Shown here: positions 1-13,400 of the stretch, piece after piece | How the letters are laid out: every line of letters begins with the position of its first letter | How positions within the stretch are numbered: the stretch's first letter is position 1 | NCBI GenBank assembly: GCA_958298945.1 | Contig: OY282606.1 | Location: forward strand, 49,117,920-49,181,919 | DNA length: 64,000 nucleotides | Source of the DNA: Atherix ibis | Taxonomy: Eukaryota > Arthropoda > Insecta > Diptera > Athericidae | Direction of reading: 5' to 3' | The notes under the pieces: generated by a model | Database searches by the model: none | Told to the model about the DNA's origin: nothing | What the model saw: the letters and a program-made list of their open reading frames with translations, nothing else | Program-made: the position numbers and the translations under genes

Positions 1-1420
1 TATAAATTTTGTTAAAAAAAGAATAACTGAATCACTATTTGCTATTGTTTAATTTTTTAAATTAAAATGTAGTACCAAGTTTATTCCTGAAATTATTATC
101 AATGTAAATAGTTTTATCAAACTAAATAAATTTTATTATTTTTCTTAAAGATCGTAAATGCATACACTCTTAAATACGTGCTACCTCGAAATGGTATTTA
201 TCAAATATAATATTTGGCCTAAGCTGATAAAGAATTACTTTATTATAAAAAAAAAAAATTAATTGCAGTTTAAATCTATAAGACTGTTTTGGTGCATTTA
301 AACCCTCTCACAGTAAAATTAGAATCCTCTATAATAAAGTAGGTATTACGCTCCCTTTTTTTGTTCAGAAAAGATAGTAAATAATAACAGATAACATAAT
401 TATTTTTAAATATTTACAATTTTTAAGCACTTCTTTTTTTTTATATAAGAAACAGTATACACAAAAAATAATTAATAGGAAATAACAAAAAAAAAACTGA
501 TCAAAATCAAAATTTCTATATAACAAACAATTCAATATAAAAATATGATTAATATTTGATCCCTGTTGATATTTTTAAGTTTTGTTTTACAAATTTAAGA
601 TCTTCAGTCAAATTAACTAAACGTATTTCAAAATATTTGTAAAATAAATGGAAAGTGTTTGTTTTTATTCACGAAAAGATATATCTAAATTATAATAAGT
701 TATAAAAGATAAACGAAGAATAGTCAGCAAACAAAAAATATGAAATTAATTAATTATTGAAAATTCAAATGATCAAAAAGAAAAACTGAAAATCAAACAA
801 TTTGTTAATATCTATTATTTATATATGGTTATGTGAATATGTTTGTATTTGTCTTTTGCTTACACAACACAAAATTTAAATCTATGCGTCATCCCACATA
901 CAATGTCTCATACGATGTACTCATAGTTTTGCCAACATGCTCCAGGACATCATGTAAGTGGATATACTACAATATAATATATCTTAAATAGTATCCCCTA
1001 ATATATTGTATATGTATACATATCCTACCTATGCATATATTTTATATTTGTATAAGAAACCATGTATAAAAAATCCTTTAAAAGAGAATATAATACTTAC
1101 AATAAACATATTGCATTGTTTTGTTTCGAATGTTATTATAATATATTTTTTGTATTTTTTTTTTTTGTAAATATTCTTGTATTATAAATAATTTACAATT
1201 AATGGTTTCTATTATGAAATAATCACATACTAATATTTTATTGAATATCATTTTTATATAATTTAATTTGCAACAAAATTGTTCTAATAAATATTTATTT
1301 TTGGTTAGGAATTGAAAGAGGCCTGCAAGGTAATTAAAAAAATTATATCTTATATGAAGAAAAAAAACGAAAATTTGATCACCAATTAAAAATTTGTTTC
1401 TTTTTCGTGTAAAATCGTAG
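1..1420 (+). other. AT-rich non-coding DNA, probably an unc80 intron
   Basis: No credible coding exon lies here. The first recognisable unc80 exon begins at 1421 and matches roughly residue 48 of the animal UNC80 family, so the start codon and first exon(s) should lie further left, outside the window. The stretch is full of A/T runs. I looked for the conserved N-terminal UNC80 block (a proline-rich start followed by a Trp-Arg-Gln motif) and did not find it. Confidence 0.6.
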
Positions 1421-4400
1421 TCATTTGAGAAGGTTCTTGTCCAAAATATCCAGTTTGGTCTGTCGCCATCTTTAACGCAAGCTTTACACGCTATACAAAG
1501 ATGGCGGCTATTACAAGCTGCCTTGCCACACGTTATGCACTGTGCTGCTGCACTTTTGCATAATCGGTAAAGTAGATTTTTTTTTAAATAATTAACCAAA
1601 TTTATAACAGAATTTTTTTTTTACCATATTCAATTAGCGTGAAAGATTTACAAACGCTGGCTGCAGCAGAAACGAAATTATTGTACACAATGCACTGGAT
1701 TTTACTTTATGCTTCCGAAGAATGTGCCGATGAAGCTGAGAATGATGAAGAGAACGATGTAAAGCAAAGCAATTACTTATTTTCAGTGCCAACAATCACG
1801 GTAATTGAATAAAATCTTAATATTTTAAATAATTTTATTTAACGTTGATTGAACAAATCTTTGCTATTATTTTCTTTTTGTTTTATAATCTCTAATGAGT
1901 GTGGACTTCAAATATTTTACTAACGAGTTTGTTAATTTATTATCATTTATAAATTTTTATTCATATTCATTATTCCTTATAATAATTTACAAAAATGACC
2001 CAACAAGAAAATAAAAGTCCACATAATCTAGAGAAGAGTTTTTCAAACCTTTCTTATCTCATGGTATATTTAAACTATAATGAAAAAGGTCATACTATTT
2101 CTCTTTAATGTTATATTTTATTATTATATTTTATGCTCCTTTTATAAATAATTTGAAAAATGATCTTTAAACATTTGTGCAATGCACATAAGATGGCCTC
2201 TTAGTATACCTGTTGCATACTTACTTAAAAGTCATTGAACGAACCATGCACATGGTGACCCTCCCTCCTTACTTAAAAAGTCATTGAACGAACTATAAAC
2301 ATGGTGATCGTGCCAAACCGAACTAAGAATAACAACAAGAAGAATCATCCGGATCCAAAAGCCTACTGATAAATACTAACAAGCAACCTACCCAAATGGA
2401 AGACAGCCCGATCAACCCGAATAGACGACAGACAGATCAATCTATCCTTAATCAACCAACTACCATATCCATGAGCGATTCCAAAAAACATAAATGATCT
2501 TACACGTGGAATGAAGGCCAAAGGCTCAAAATTTTTCTAACAAAAAATAACCAGAAGCAAAAATGGAAAGATACTTAAATAGATATATCCTGACGATGCA
2601 GTGCGAGCATACCAAATATATGGAAGCATTTCAATGATCACGGAATTTATTTCCTTATTTAGGCGCAAACCAAATTTCTAGACTAAATCTTGCAAGTTAA
2701 ATTAATTTGATATTCATTATTTATTTATATGTAAGTTTCCTTAAACATGTGCCAGGGGCCACTTCACATCGCCACTATCATGAGGCAATTTGACGATATT
2801 ATTTCATTTTGTTAGTGTTTTTATAATAATACCATTATAATCTTGCTAACAGTGTAAATATGAGTTTAGCGTTATATATAAAAAACGGTATAAATGCTTG
2901 AACAGGTTTGCCGTGGCACTGTTTGAGAGGGGGGCGAGAATAATGCCTGAATTACACAATCACGTGAAAGACCAAGGTCGATTCCTGTTGTATATATATT
3001 TGGGTTTTGACGAACCCTCGTACCTAAGCTGGCTTAGCGGTGCCTAGGAATTTGCTGGGTTACTTACCCTTGCTCAATAAACAGAGTACAAACCGAAGTA
3101 CTTTTAAAACAAAAATTTATACCACCAAAATCTAGTGCCCCATCCTGTTAAAATATACTCTATCCGACATTGGTGAGATGCGCTTTAGGGTACAAAGGGA
3201 TGATTATGGTTAATACCCACTTCGGATGTGTGATATGACAGCAGACGTTTAAATAGGCCTCGCTACAAACAGTTGGATTGATCAGCTTGTAGGTGGCTGA
3301 CTGTAAATCGCCAATAATAGGGGTGCGCTGATTGAGCGTAACTCAGTCCCTATGGTCATAGGCGACTCTTTTTATGTTAAAAGATAGATAAGTTACGTTA
3401 AATAAAATTACAATAGTGTTGTTTCTTTGATTAATTCACCTTAAAAATTAGCACATCTAATATACTCCAAAAGTTTCTCCCCAAAAATACTAATTATACA
3501 CTTTCAAAATAATTAAGCTAATAATTCCTATTATATAATTTGCAGCTCTTTGTTTATTTATTTGCTCCAATTATACATCATTTAAAAGAGTCTGATTTTC
3601 AAAATTTTCGCCTGGAAAATGGAATTAGACTTTGGCAAGGAATGTGGGAATATCGTGCACCCGGTGCACCTTGTTTTATTGCACCAGTAAAACCAAAAGC
3701 TCGATATTTAGTCAGTCCATCAAGCCCACGTGAATCGTCTGATGTTTATCCAGGGCGTAACTTAAAATTATATTTTTTTCTTAAATGTAAAATATTCAAA
3801 AGAAATTTTGTAGGTAAACCTTCTGGACCAGATGTTATGTCACCAAACGCTGATTCTCCTCAGAGTACTTCATATTCGGAAACACCAAGACAAGATGAAG
3901 ATGTAAGTACTCGTATTTCAAACAAATACTAGATAAAAAAATATATTTTAAATTTGCACATATTTGTAATAGGGGTCCTGGGTTTCATCCCCAAAAGATT
4001 TTGTATTTCCGGAAACAATTCCTGAAGAAGCATCCAGTGTAGAAGAAGAGAGAGTTGTCATTTTTCGTTTGCCATCTGGGCCATTTCTAACTGATACCTC
4101 TTTTTATACGGTAATTTAAAATTATTTTTTTAATTGAATAAATAATTCTATTAATAAATACGAAAAAATATTTATAATTACACCGTTTTAAACTAATAAG
4201 GCTGACGCAAGTCTTCTTCAACAATCGCAAAGTCGACGCGGTAGTAAACAATCAATTTTGTCAAGGGAAAAGTCGGAAAAATATGCTACACGATTTGATT
4301 TTGACCATGAAAAAATTCATGAAAAAGAAAATAAACATGGAACTGCTACTAAAACAAGCTCATCAACAGATAAGGATTCAGCTGAAGCAGCTAGTGCCAA

Positions 4401-7400
4401 AAGCCCTTCATTGACTAAATACGATGTGGCGGCAGCTACATTTCTCGATTGTGCAGTCCTTAGATGCCTTTTTATATCCCATTGGCAAGAAGAAGGCGTC
4501 TATTGGAGTCTGCATTATTTATATAATCGGTAAGCTAATCATAAATATTGAATAAAGAAAATACAGAATCTTCTTAAATGCAAAGTATGAATTTATTTTA
4601 GACTGCATGAAATCGGAGAAGAAGCTGCTATTCCACCACAACAACCAAGAAAACGATCTAATTCATTGCCAATACCACATATTGAAATTTCTCTTTATCA
4701 GGGACCTGGTAGTAATAGTCGAGATAGTCCTAGTGGCAGTTCAACTGCAAAAGACTATATTGAAATTCCTGAACCGGCAGTTGCTCCTGTTGTGCCAGGT
4801 AAGAATTGAAAATACTATAAAAATCGATAATAATATAATTTTTTATCATTTCTAGATGAAACCACTTCAGGTAGTGCTCGAAGGGGCAGTGAAAAAAAGA
4901 AACGTGTCAAAATGGCAGATTTGCGAGCTTTTGTCGAAACGAAAATGTTTTCCAAATCGGACCGAACACTTGAACGAGTTGGTTTGGATACTGCTGCAAA
5001 CGGAAAAATGCTCGAACATGCTGTATAAGCCTATATACTTTCAATATAAAAATCATAAAAATATTTATTAGGCTTTCCTTTTTCTAGGACTACCATCGAA
5101 GCTTAGATACTGGTGAGAAACATCTATCAAGATCTGCATCAATGATATCACGTGAACCGCCCAGCAATCTGACCAAAGGCAAAAGCATGCCTAGTCTTAG
5201 GTAAGACAAACACCAAAAACGGTATTACGTGCATTTCGTTTATAGCCCATTTTCAATGGGACTTATAACAAATGCAAATTCATCATCATAAAAGTATTCC
5301 ATCCTAAAATAAATACAAAATCTTATCTTTACTCTTAACTTACTTTTAACAATTTTACAATTTCAAAATTTCGAATCTATAAATTTACAAATGAATTTTA
5401 CTCCTATTAACCAGCTGTCTTCTAGATAGCGGGTAAGTTCTACTGTTTTCCATAAACTTCTTCAATCAACATTTATTCTTATTGCATAAAAATCTTAATT
5501 CATTCATAACCACATGTTACGTATACTAGAAAATATTTTACTTTTATAATTATTCGCATATCACCATAACGTAAAAAAATCTTTTGTTTATTAGTAGTTT
5601 AAAATTGGCTGTAGATAACGATTTTTGATAATTTTTTAATTTATATTCTCTTGTTTTTTTTTTTAAATATAATTTTGAACTATACACGTGGATATTGTTA
5701 TTTATTTTACCAACATAAATGCGAGTACGTATGTGGATATTGTGTTTATATTTTTTATGAGTATAAAAATATTACTGTAAATTGCACAAAGAACGAATTG
5801 TTTTGCATTTTTTTGGTCAATATTTATGCACGCATTTAAATCTAATGTAGCTATTGTCGAAAACGGTTAAGATTTTACAGATATGTTGAGCCCCAAAAGG
5901 TGATTCGTCCATCACAGTCGACTGGTCCGAAAACGACATTTTTCACACGGAATCCTATCATAACCGTTACGGAACATACACCCACACCATCACCAGACTA
6001 CATGAAGAGACAAGTAAGTATTTATCCACTAAACTAAACTTTTATATTGTGCTTTAAATATGCTGAAAGGTAATTTGTGCTTTTCAGGGTTCTATTGATT
6101 CACAATTGGATATTCTGAGTACCGGCGGCAGTATTGGGGGTGGTTTTCGTAGTCAAATGCTGCGATCTCATACAGATTCGCATATTGACTATAGCGGTGC
6201 TGACGAATCCGAAGCACCTGGATCTTCATTCTATATAACAAGGGATGGCGGAATCGACTACGAAATTGTTTTGCTTTCAGTTTTTACAGTTTTCAAGCGA
6301 GATTCTTTTATTTGTTCACTTCGAGTTCTAGAAGCAGGTTTGAATATTTGTGAGCTTCTCCTTGACTTGGGAGTCATGAAACTAGGTGAACATGCACATG
6401 AAATCTCAATGGGGATCGTTAAGCGGGCGCTCCTCCATTTAGGCTGTCCTCATGGTTGTAATGATGGTTAGTGCTTTTCCAATATAACAAGTTCTACGAT
6501 GTGTGGCAGAAAAGTAATGAGGCTGATATATTTTTTTTCCTCAATTCTATTTTATTTCTTAACGTAAATGATATCTTGTTTGAAGTAGTTGTCTGGAGCA
6601 GTGCTGGATGTTATCAACAGTTCTTTCAGGTACTTTTTGATCTTGGAAAATAAAAAAATAGTCAGACAGACTCAGATTAGAGAAGCTGGAAAACCACAGG
6701 ATTCCTTTTTTCCGCCAAAACTCGTTGATAGAGATGTCCATATCATGGTGGAACATCCAATTACCTGCAATGTCCGATCTGATACAAATAACCTTTTTTT
6801 TGAGCCGTCCAATTACTTCTTTATAAAGTCCTTGAAAGTATCTACATTTTAATGAGTTTTTGAAAGGTTCCACATTTTTCATTTACTGCTTCTCAGCCCG
6901 CCAAAAATACTTTATGCACCGCAAAATTTGCGATCCTGATAAGAAATGTTGGCCCCAGGTTTGTTGCAACTTTTTGTAAGTTAAACTTGAAGATTCACCA
7001 AGCTTAACACAAAATTTGATAGTACAATACATCATTGGTTCAAATTTCGCAGTTCCATTTTTTGTTACACACTACAAAAACACAACTTCACTTATCGTCG
7101 TCTATAGAGTTTCGTAGTTACCAGACATTTTTGAAACTTGTTCTGTACGTCTCGGATAAGATAATGTAAAAGCGAAGTGTTTGGATAGTCCATAGTGTTG
7201 CCAAATCGCTGTCAGCGATGGCAGTTTGATTTCGTTTCTGCCACACCTCGTACATACAACAACAAAAAACACATTTTCCAACAAATGCTCTTATTTAGGA
7301 ATTCGAGGACCCCCAGCGGAATTTTTACGTATTCAATGTCAAAAAATCCTTTCGCGAATGCTTCGTCAGGTATCGTCGCAATCTAAATCGTATTTGCGTA

Positions 7401-10400
7401 ATATGGTAAAAATATCACCACTACACGAGCTTATGGAATTCTTTCATGCTTTCGTTGGATTCTGCGTGGATCCAAGTTCTTTACTATCACCATTGAGTGA
7501 GTCAAAGCAGTTGCACTTTCTATGCAATTTATTTTTATTATTGATTTTATTAATTTGTTTAATTTTTGATTTTTACAAAAGAAAAAGAGATCATTTTTGG
7601 TTGTTTTTTTTGTTTGACTACACAATTTCTCTTTTAATTTTTTATTTTATGCACGTTCAGCTTGTAGGCAATCATTTATTTATAAGTACAACATACGATG
7701 AAGATAGACACAAAGTAATTTTTTATACTAAACTTATTATACTCATGCTCGTTCTCATAATACATTTTATTAATTTATTAACATACACATATACCTATAC
7801 ATACACATATACATATTACATGCCACATTTATATTCCAATAATCTGAAGGAGTAGCTAGAGATTCATGTGCTTCAAAGTAGTGGCTTGCATGCTGTTTCT
7901 TTTCATTTCCTCATATATCATATCTAGACCATAAACGATCGACTGGATTTAAAAATCTAACTCCCGATCTTGGCGGTATATCAGGCGGTCAGGGCGGATA
8001 TGCAACTAATTTTAGTGGCGGCCTTAGTGGTGGAGCTGAGAGTCAAGTGATAACGGCAGTTTTCAAAGCCCTTGTAACAAGGTTTGTTGAGAGTTCCAAA
8101 GATTTACGAAGTCAAGAGAATATAGCACTGTATGGAGATATTAGGCAACTGGTAACATACGTTAAAGGAGCTCATGGCGGACCTTTTCGTCGGGTTGCAC
8201 TTAGCGGAATTTTGGCTGTAACACCACGACCACACAAAAAGGCACCAATGGTTCAGACAACGCGTGTCATAAGGTAATGTCCCATTTCAATTAATCCTCA
8301 TCTTTCATAATAATTTTATTATTTTAACAGGCACGTACCACAAAGTGAAGTACAAAATAACCAACAAGAAGATAACAAAAGTCAGAGAAAACTATTCTTT
8401 AAGAAGCGTAGTACATCATCTACATGCGCTGCAGTACATGTAAGAAAAAAAAGAATTTTTTAATACTATATCAGTTCGATATTGAGAAAATACAATCTTA
8501 GAATATATTCAAAACAATTTTAAATATTCCCGTGTCTGATCATAATTTTACTTTTTTTTTAAACAAAAGATTTATTTTTTAAAAAATATTCTTTTAGAAA
8601 ATTAATTTTAATTATTTACTCAACTCTAGACACTTCTTGAGACAGAAACTCTTGAAGAGCATTGCCGGATTAGCCAAAGTCCATTAAGTAATTTACGCCG
8701 AAAAGCAACTAGCATCCGTCCAACATTAACGCCTAGGCATAGCGAACGGGCTCTTCTTTCTGATTCGACTTCAAGCTCGGAAAGGAATTCCGTTGGTCGG
8801 CTAAGTGGAATTGTTCGATGGTTTCGTGGTGCCACAAAAGATCGGTGCTCGGTTGATTTAGAATCAGGTGCGATTAATCCAGACATTGCATCGACTTTCA
8901 TCCGTCATGGATCATTAAAAATTCAAGGACGTCGTGCCGGAGAAGGAATCGGCAGATCACTTCAGCGCGCTCGGAGGCGTGTTGAAAGGCGTTTGAATCG
9001 TCTTGGAATTGGTAAAGGAAAGAAAAAAGTTGGCGGAACTGAGGAAGCGTCTGGAAGCTGTAAGTGTTATTCTATATCATGATATGGAGACTATTACTGA
9101 AATATTTTATACTAATATATTTGAATTTTTTTAAAAATTAGATTTAAGTCGACGTAGCTCCTCTGACCAAGGTGAAGGACCACGGGAGTCTGAAGTTGTT
9201 GTCCTAAAAGAAAGACGGCTAATACCTCTGGACCCAGTACGGGATGGGATGTTTCGATTTTCTTTCCTCCTTGAAACCTGTACGCCTGGATCATTTCCAG
9301 ATCCACAATTGGTCGCTGCTGTGCTAGACTTGGTATGAGAAATATTTATCTTTAAGTAAAAAGGTGATAAACGTACATTTTAGAAAGGAATGTACGTGTA
9401 TATTAATAAAACCTATTTTGATGAACTTTTCTTATTGAAACTGAATTGTAATCATGGAGTTTTTTTAATCCAAAATAATTACATTCATTTTGCTTACATA
9501 ACACAAAAAGGTTGATTATTTATTGCCTCCTGTGAGGATTGAACTCACGACCCCTGGTTTACAAGACCAGTGCTCTGCCACTGAGCTAAAGAGGCTCCAA
9601 TATTAATTTTTACAAAAATTTATTAGCACTAATAGCCCTATTATTGCTAATGTTTTTTTCTAAAATTTAAAATTTTTTTCTGGTATGAAAAAAATATTAA
9701 ACTTTGTTATTGTTGTCGAGAATATCAATTGTGTTTTTATTAAAAGTAATTTTTGATAAGCGACGAAATATATAAATTTACGAACATATCATGTAATTGG
9801 CACGTTACTTGTTTAAAAGTTTTTTACATTTTTTACAAAATATTTTTATTATGATTTTTCTCTGATTCTACTTTTTTAAAGGTTTTTGTAACCAGATTAT
9901 TTTTCTATAAAATTTAAATAACGTCTGAAAATACATAGTATATGTAATTAGGAATTGCCTTAAAAATACTAAAATGGGGAATAAATATGTTTTTTTTTTT
10001 AAATCGAACGTGAAAAGTTTTATAAATCTTTTATTTGAATAATGGAAACGTTGTCGTTACATTAAAAAAATAAAAAATTAATGGGATAACTTTAAAAACA
10101 AAAATAAGGTGAAGTTTTTAGTATCTATTAAATTTTTAAAGTAAATAGACCAAAAACCATAATAGAAATAACTGAAGAAAAAACTCCCATAGCGTGAGCA
10201 AATTATCTAATATAAAATAAAAACTGAGTATTTATAAAGAAAAAATTGCTAAAATTCGTTTTGTTTAAATAATAAATATTCTTAATGAAAGTAATAAAAA
10301 TTTTAACATTTTCACTTTTTAATTTAGCCACAAGCGCCTCTAGTTGCCCGTGCATCACTTCTATTAGAATGTGCCCATTTTGTTCATCTTTGTAATCGAG

Positions 10401-13400
10401 GCATTTGGCCATCATGGATGAAGCATAATTTAGCATCTTTTCGTCCATCGGGTGCTAATATTAATGCTAGACAAAATTTAGCTGCCGGTAATCGTCGAAC
10501 ACATGTTCTACAAAGAGCTGCTGGAAAAATGTTCCACCAGGTAATTGATAGTTTTATATTCAATTGAGATAATTCTTAAAATATTCATACTCAAGGGTAA
10601 GTCTGTTAAAATAGTTTTGAATTTTTTGTTTTTATCCAATAAAATTTCAAAAAAATTAATTAATCTCTTCGTTAATTTTCTATAATACGTATTCGGTTCA
10701 AAAACGTATCGTCCTGACATTAAAGAAACTGTTATTATTATTTTTAAAATATTTTTATTTTTTGACGTATTTATTATTTAAATCAATAAATGTATTTCAG
10801 CGTTGTTCTAAGAACATCACCCCCTCTCTGCGATCCCTTTTCTAAAGTCTATCAAAATACTTGCTTAGAGTAGCTATAACGTGCCCATCTGTCGAAAATT
10901 GTTTACCAGACAAAAATTTTGATAGTTTTGGGAATATGTGTAGGTTGAAGTCAGTCGGGATGAAAGTTCGGCTAATATGTCAGATATTTTGAAATTCAAG
11001 CTCCAAGGACTTTTTATTTCACAGTCAACGAATATGGCATCCATCTTGCGCACATTTTTTTATGCCGTATTTTTTTTTGTAATATGGTATGTCGGAAGTT
11101 AATCTGTTTGAGATGCGTATAATTCCAGAGATCTTTCGCACCTTCACTCCTATATCGTCTAACATCTGCTATGTTATGTCTACCTAAGAGGTACCGAGGC
11201 AGATTTTTTCCACACCATCACCATACACGTATAATATTATTGGGGTAGAGTGCGGTATATTTCAACACCTGCCACTTCAGCTAAAACTATAATCACACAC
11301 CTCAAATCCAACGCCAATTCTTGAAGCCTACTCCAATTAAGTGATGGGCTTCTCGACTCCCAATGTACACATTGGACTTAAATTTCTGAAAGCCTGGTTG
11401 GATTGCCCGAAAGATCTTATACCAGATTTCGAGATCGCAATCTCAAGCACTAGTGCGATTAACTTATTGTCTAGCACCAGATGTATAACTTTCTAAATTA
11501 TTTCAAAAATGTTCACCGTTTTAGAACGTCCTTCACGGGTTTTATCTGCAAGGGTCGTTCGACCACATTCCAATTTTTTTTTTTTGGTGCAAAATAGCAG
11601 AGCAAATTTCTTATCAACTCTACAAATTTCAATGAACTTCTTATGATGTTAAGCTATCTTTCACAATAAATTGGATAACAGTTCGGTATTCAATCTGATT
11701 CATTTTATTAAAAAAACTATTAAATATGTCTGAAATACAATTGCTTGCTTGTTTTATATTTTATTAAAATGAATGTGAAAAATTTAATGTAGAATAGAAA
11801 TTTCTAAGAAATTTTCATAAGATTTAAAAATGAAAAACCCGTTAATTGAATGAAATATTAAAAATGAAAATCTTGTGGAATTTTTACTTTAGTAAAAGTT
11901 TGAATTATGAACAAAAAGTATTGATAATATGTATTATGTTAAACTTATTCCATACGTGTAAAAATAGATTAATTTGTCTATTTTTGTTTTACTAAAAATA
12001 AAAAAAATTGGGACCAAGTAATAAAATAGTATAAAAATTCAAGGGAAAGTTAAAAAATTGCTGCCGACGAGGATGGGATTCGAACCCACGCGTGCAGAGC
12101 ACATTGGATTAGCAGTCCAACGCCTTAACCTCTCGGCCACCTCGTCATAACTGCCAAATTTTCTCCTTCAGCTTTCCATTCAAGCTTTAATAAATTTTAC
12201 TATAATTCCAATTGAAACAAAAATACCCAAAACTAAAATTATCAAATAGAAATTATTTATTCCTACCATTTTCTCATTCAAAATTAATGATGAATGTTGA
12301 ACAATATTTACCTGATATTCTAAATGAAAATCTTCATTTTAAATTGACAGTGGGCTGAACTTTTGGGTGCAAGACTTGAAGATTTAATTACCACAGAAAA
12401 GCTTAGCTATAGCCAAGTTAACTTGAATATTATGGAAGCGGAAAAACAGCGGGAACTATTGCAACAGGACGAAGAGGAAGACTTTCTTGATGAGTGTACG
12501 GAACTTTTACTGATGATATTTTTTTTTTTTTGACAATTGTATACAAAAAGTTTGCAAAAATTTATTATTAATTTTTTTTTATTACTATCATACAAAAATA
12601 GCATCGGTAAATCCGCACGGTAATGACTGTCCACCAGCATTAAAATTAATCGCATGCGTTCTACTTTATGAAATAACATCATTTTTACGTGAAACCTATC
12701 AGACGTTACCGAAAACGACGAAACTCTTGCACAAGGACAAACCTGCACCATGGGAAAAGGTTTATAGGTAAATATCTGTAAAACATGTAATCGGTGTTTA
12801 TCACATTTGCAACGTAACAGAAGCGTTTTTATAAACAGGGAAGCTAACCGACGTTGGTCAATGGCACTAAGTTCAATGGGACATTCACAAACATCGGCAC
12901 AGAGTCTTCAATCAATAGCGGGCGGTGAAGGAGGTTTGTAGATCTGGTGAAATAATTATCCTTAAAGCTTGCTTTCTTCCCAATTAGGTGGTCAAACGGA
13001 ACGGAAAATATCGTTCGTATTGCATGAACCTGATAATGAGTCGGAAAACAGCAGTAATACAACCGTTACTATGCAAGGTGAAGAAGGTAAGAAAATTTTA
13101 TCAAATTATATGAGCCAAATCTAATTTTAATACTAAATTTACATTACCAGGTGGCTCACAAAGGCGACCGGTAGCTGCAGTAAGACCATTTCTACTTAGG
13201 CGAGGCACTGCCGGAGCACCCACTGGCGGCTCATTTAAAAGACGATCGTTGAAACTTCGACGCGGCACAAAAGATGGCAAAGATATTGAAGCAGATTGTA
13301 AACACTATAAAAAATTAGTCATATAAAATATAAATCGGTTTATATTCTAGTTAAACGGGCAGATTCAATACAATCCAGGCGAAAAGTCTCATCACTTTCG

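Noticed and set aside
885..960. Possible upstream unc80 exon (short ATG stretch before a gtaagt donor)
   Set aside because: The translation hits a stop right after MLQDIM and bears no likeness to the UNC80 N-terminus.
1078..1599. Cys-rich open frame on the - strand
   Set aside because: It is the reverse shadow of the unc80 exon 1421-1566 plus intron; the + strand gives the conserved UNC80 block ALPHVMHCAAALLHNR.
2221..2315. gtcattgaacgaac resembles the mariner family A end (cttattgaacgacc)
   Set aside because: Only a partial match with both copies in the same orientation and no second inverted end; probably coincidence or very old debris.
2320..3400. Could be an LTR, rRNA or tRNA-derived element
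   Set aside because: No terminal repeats, no Pol III boxes and no recognisable rRNA core; it cannot be assigned.
5426..5432. 7-nt microexon using the inner AG
   Set aside because: It would create an in-frame stop (AGA TAG), whereas the 18-nt form is frame-neutral.
7226..7855. 209-codon open frame with hydrophobic stretches resembling a membrane protein
   Set aside because: It is the unc80 exon 7299-7496 read on into its intron and the TATACA microsatellite; the hydrophobicity comes from T-rich intron DNA.
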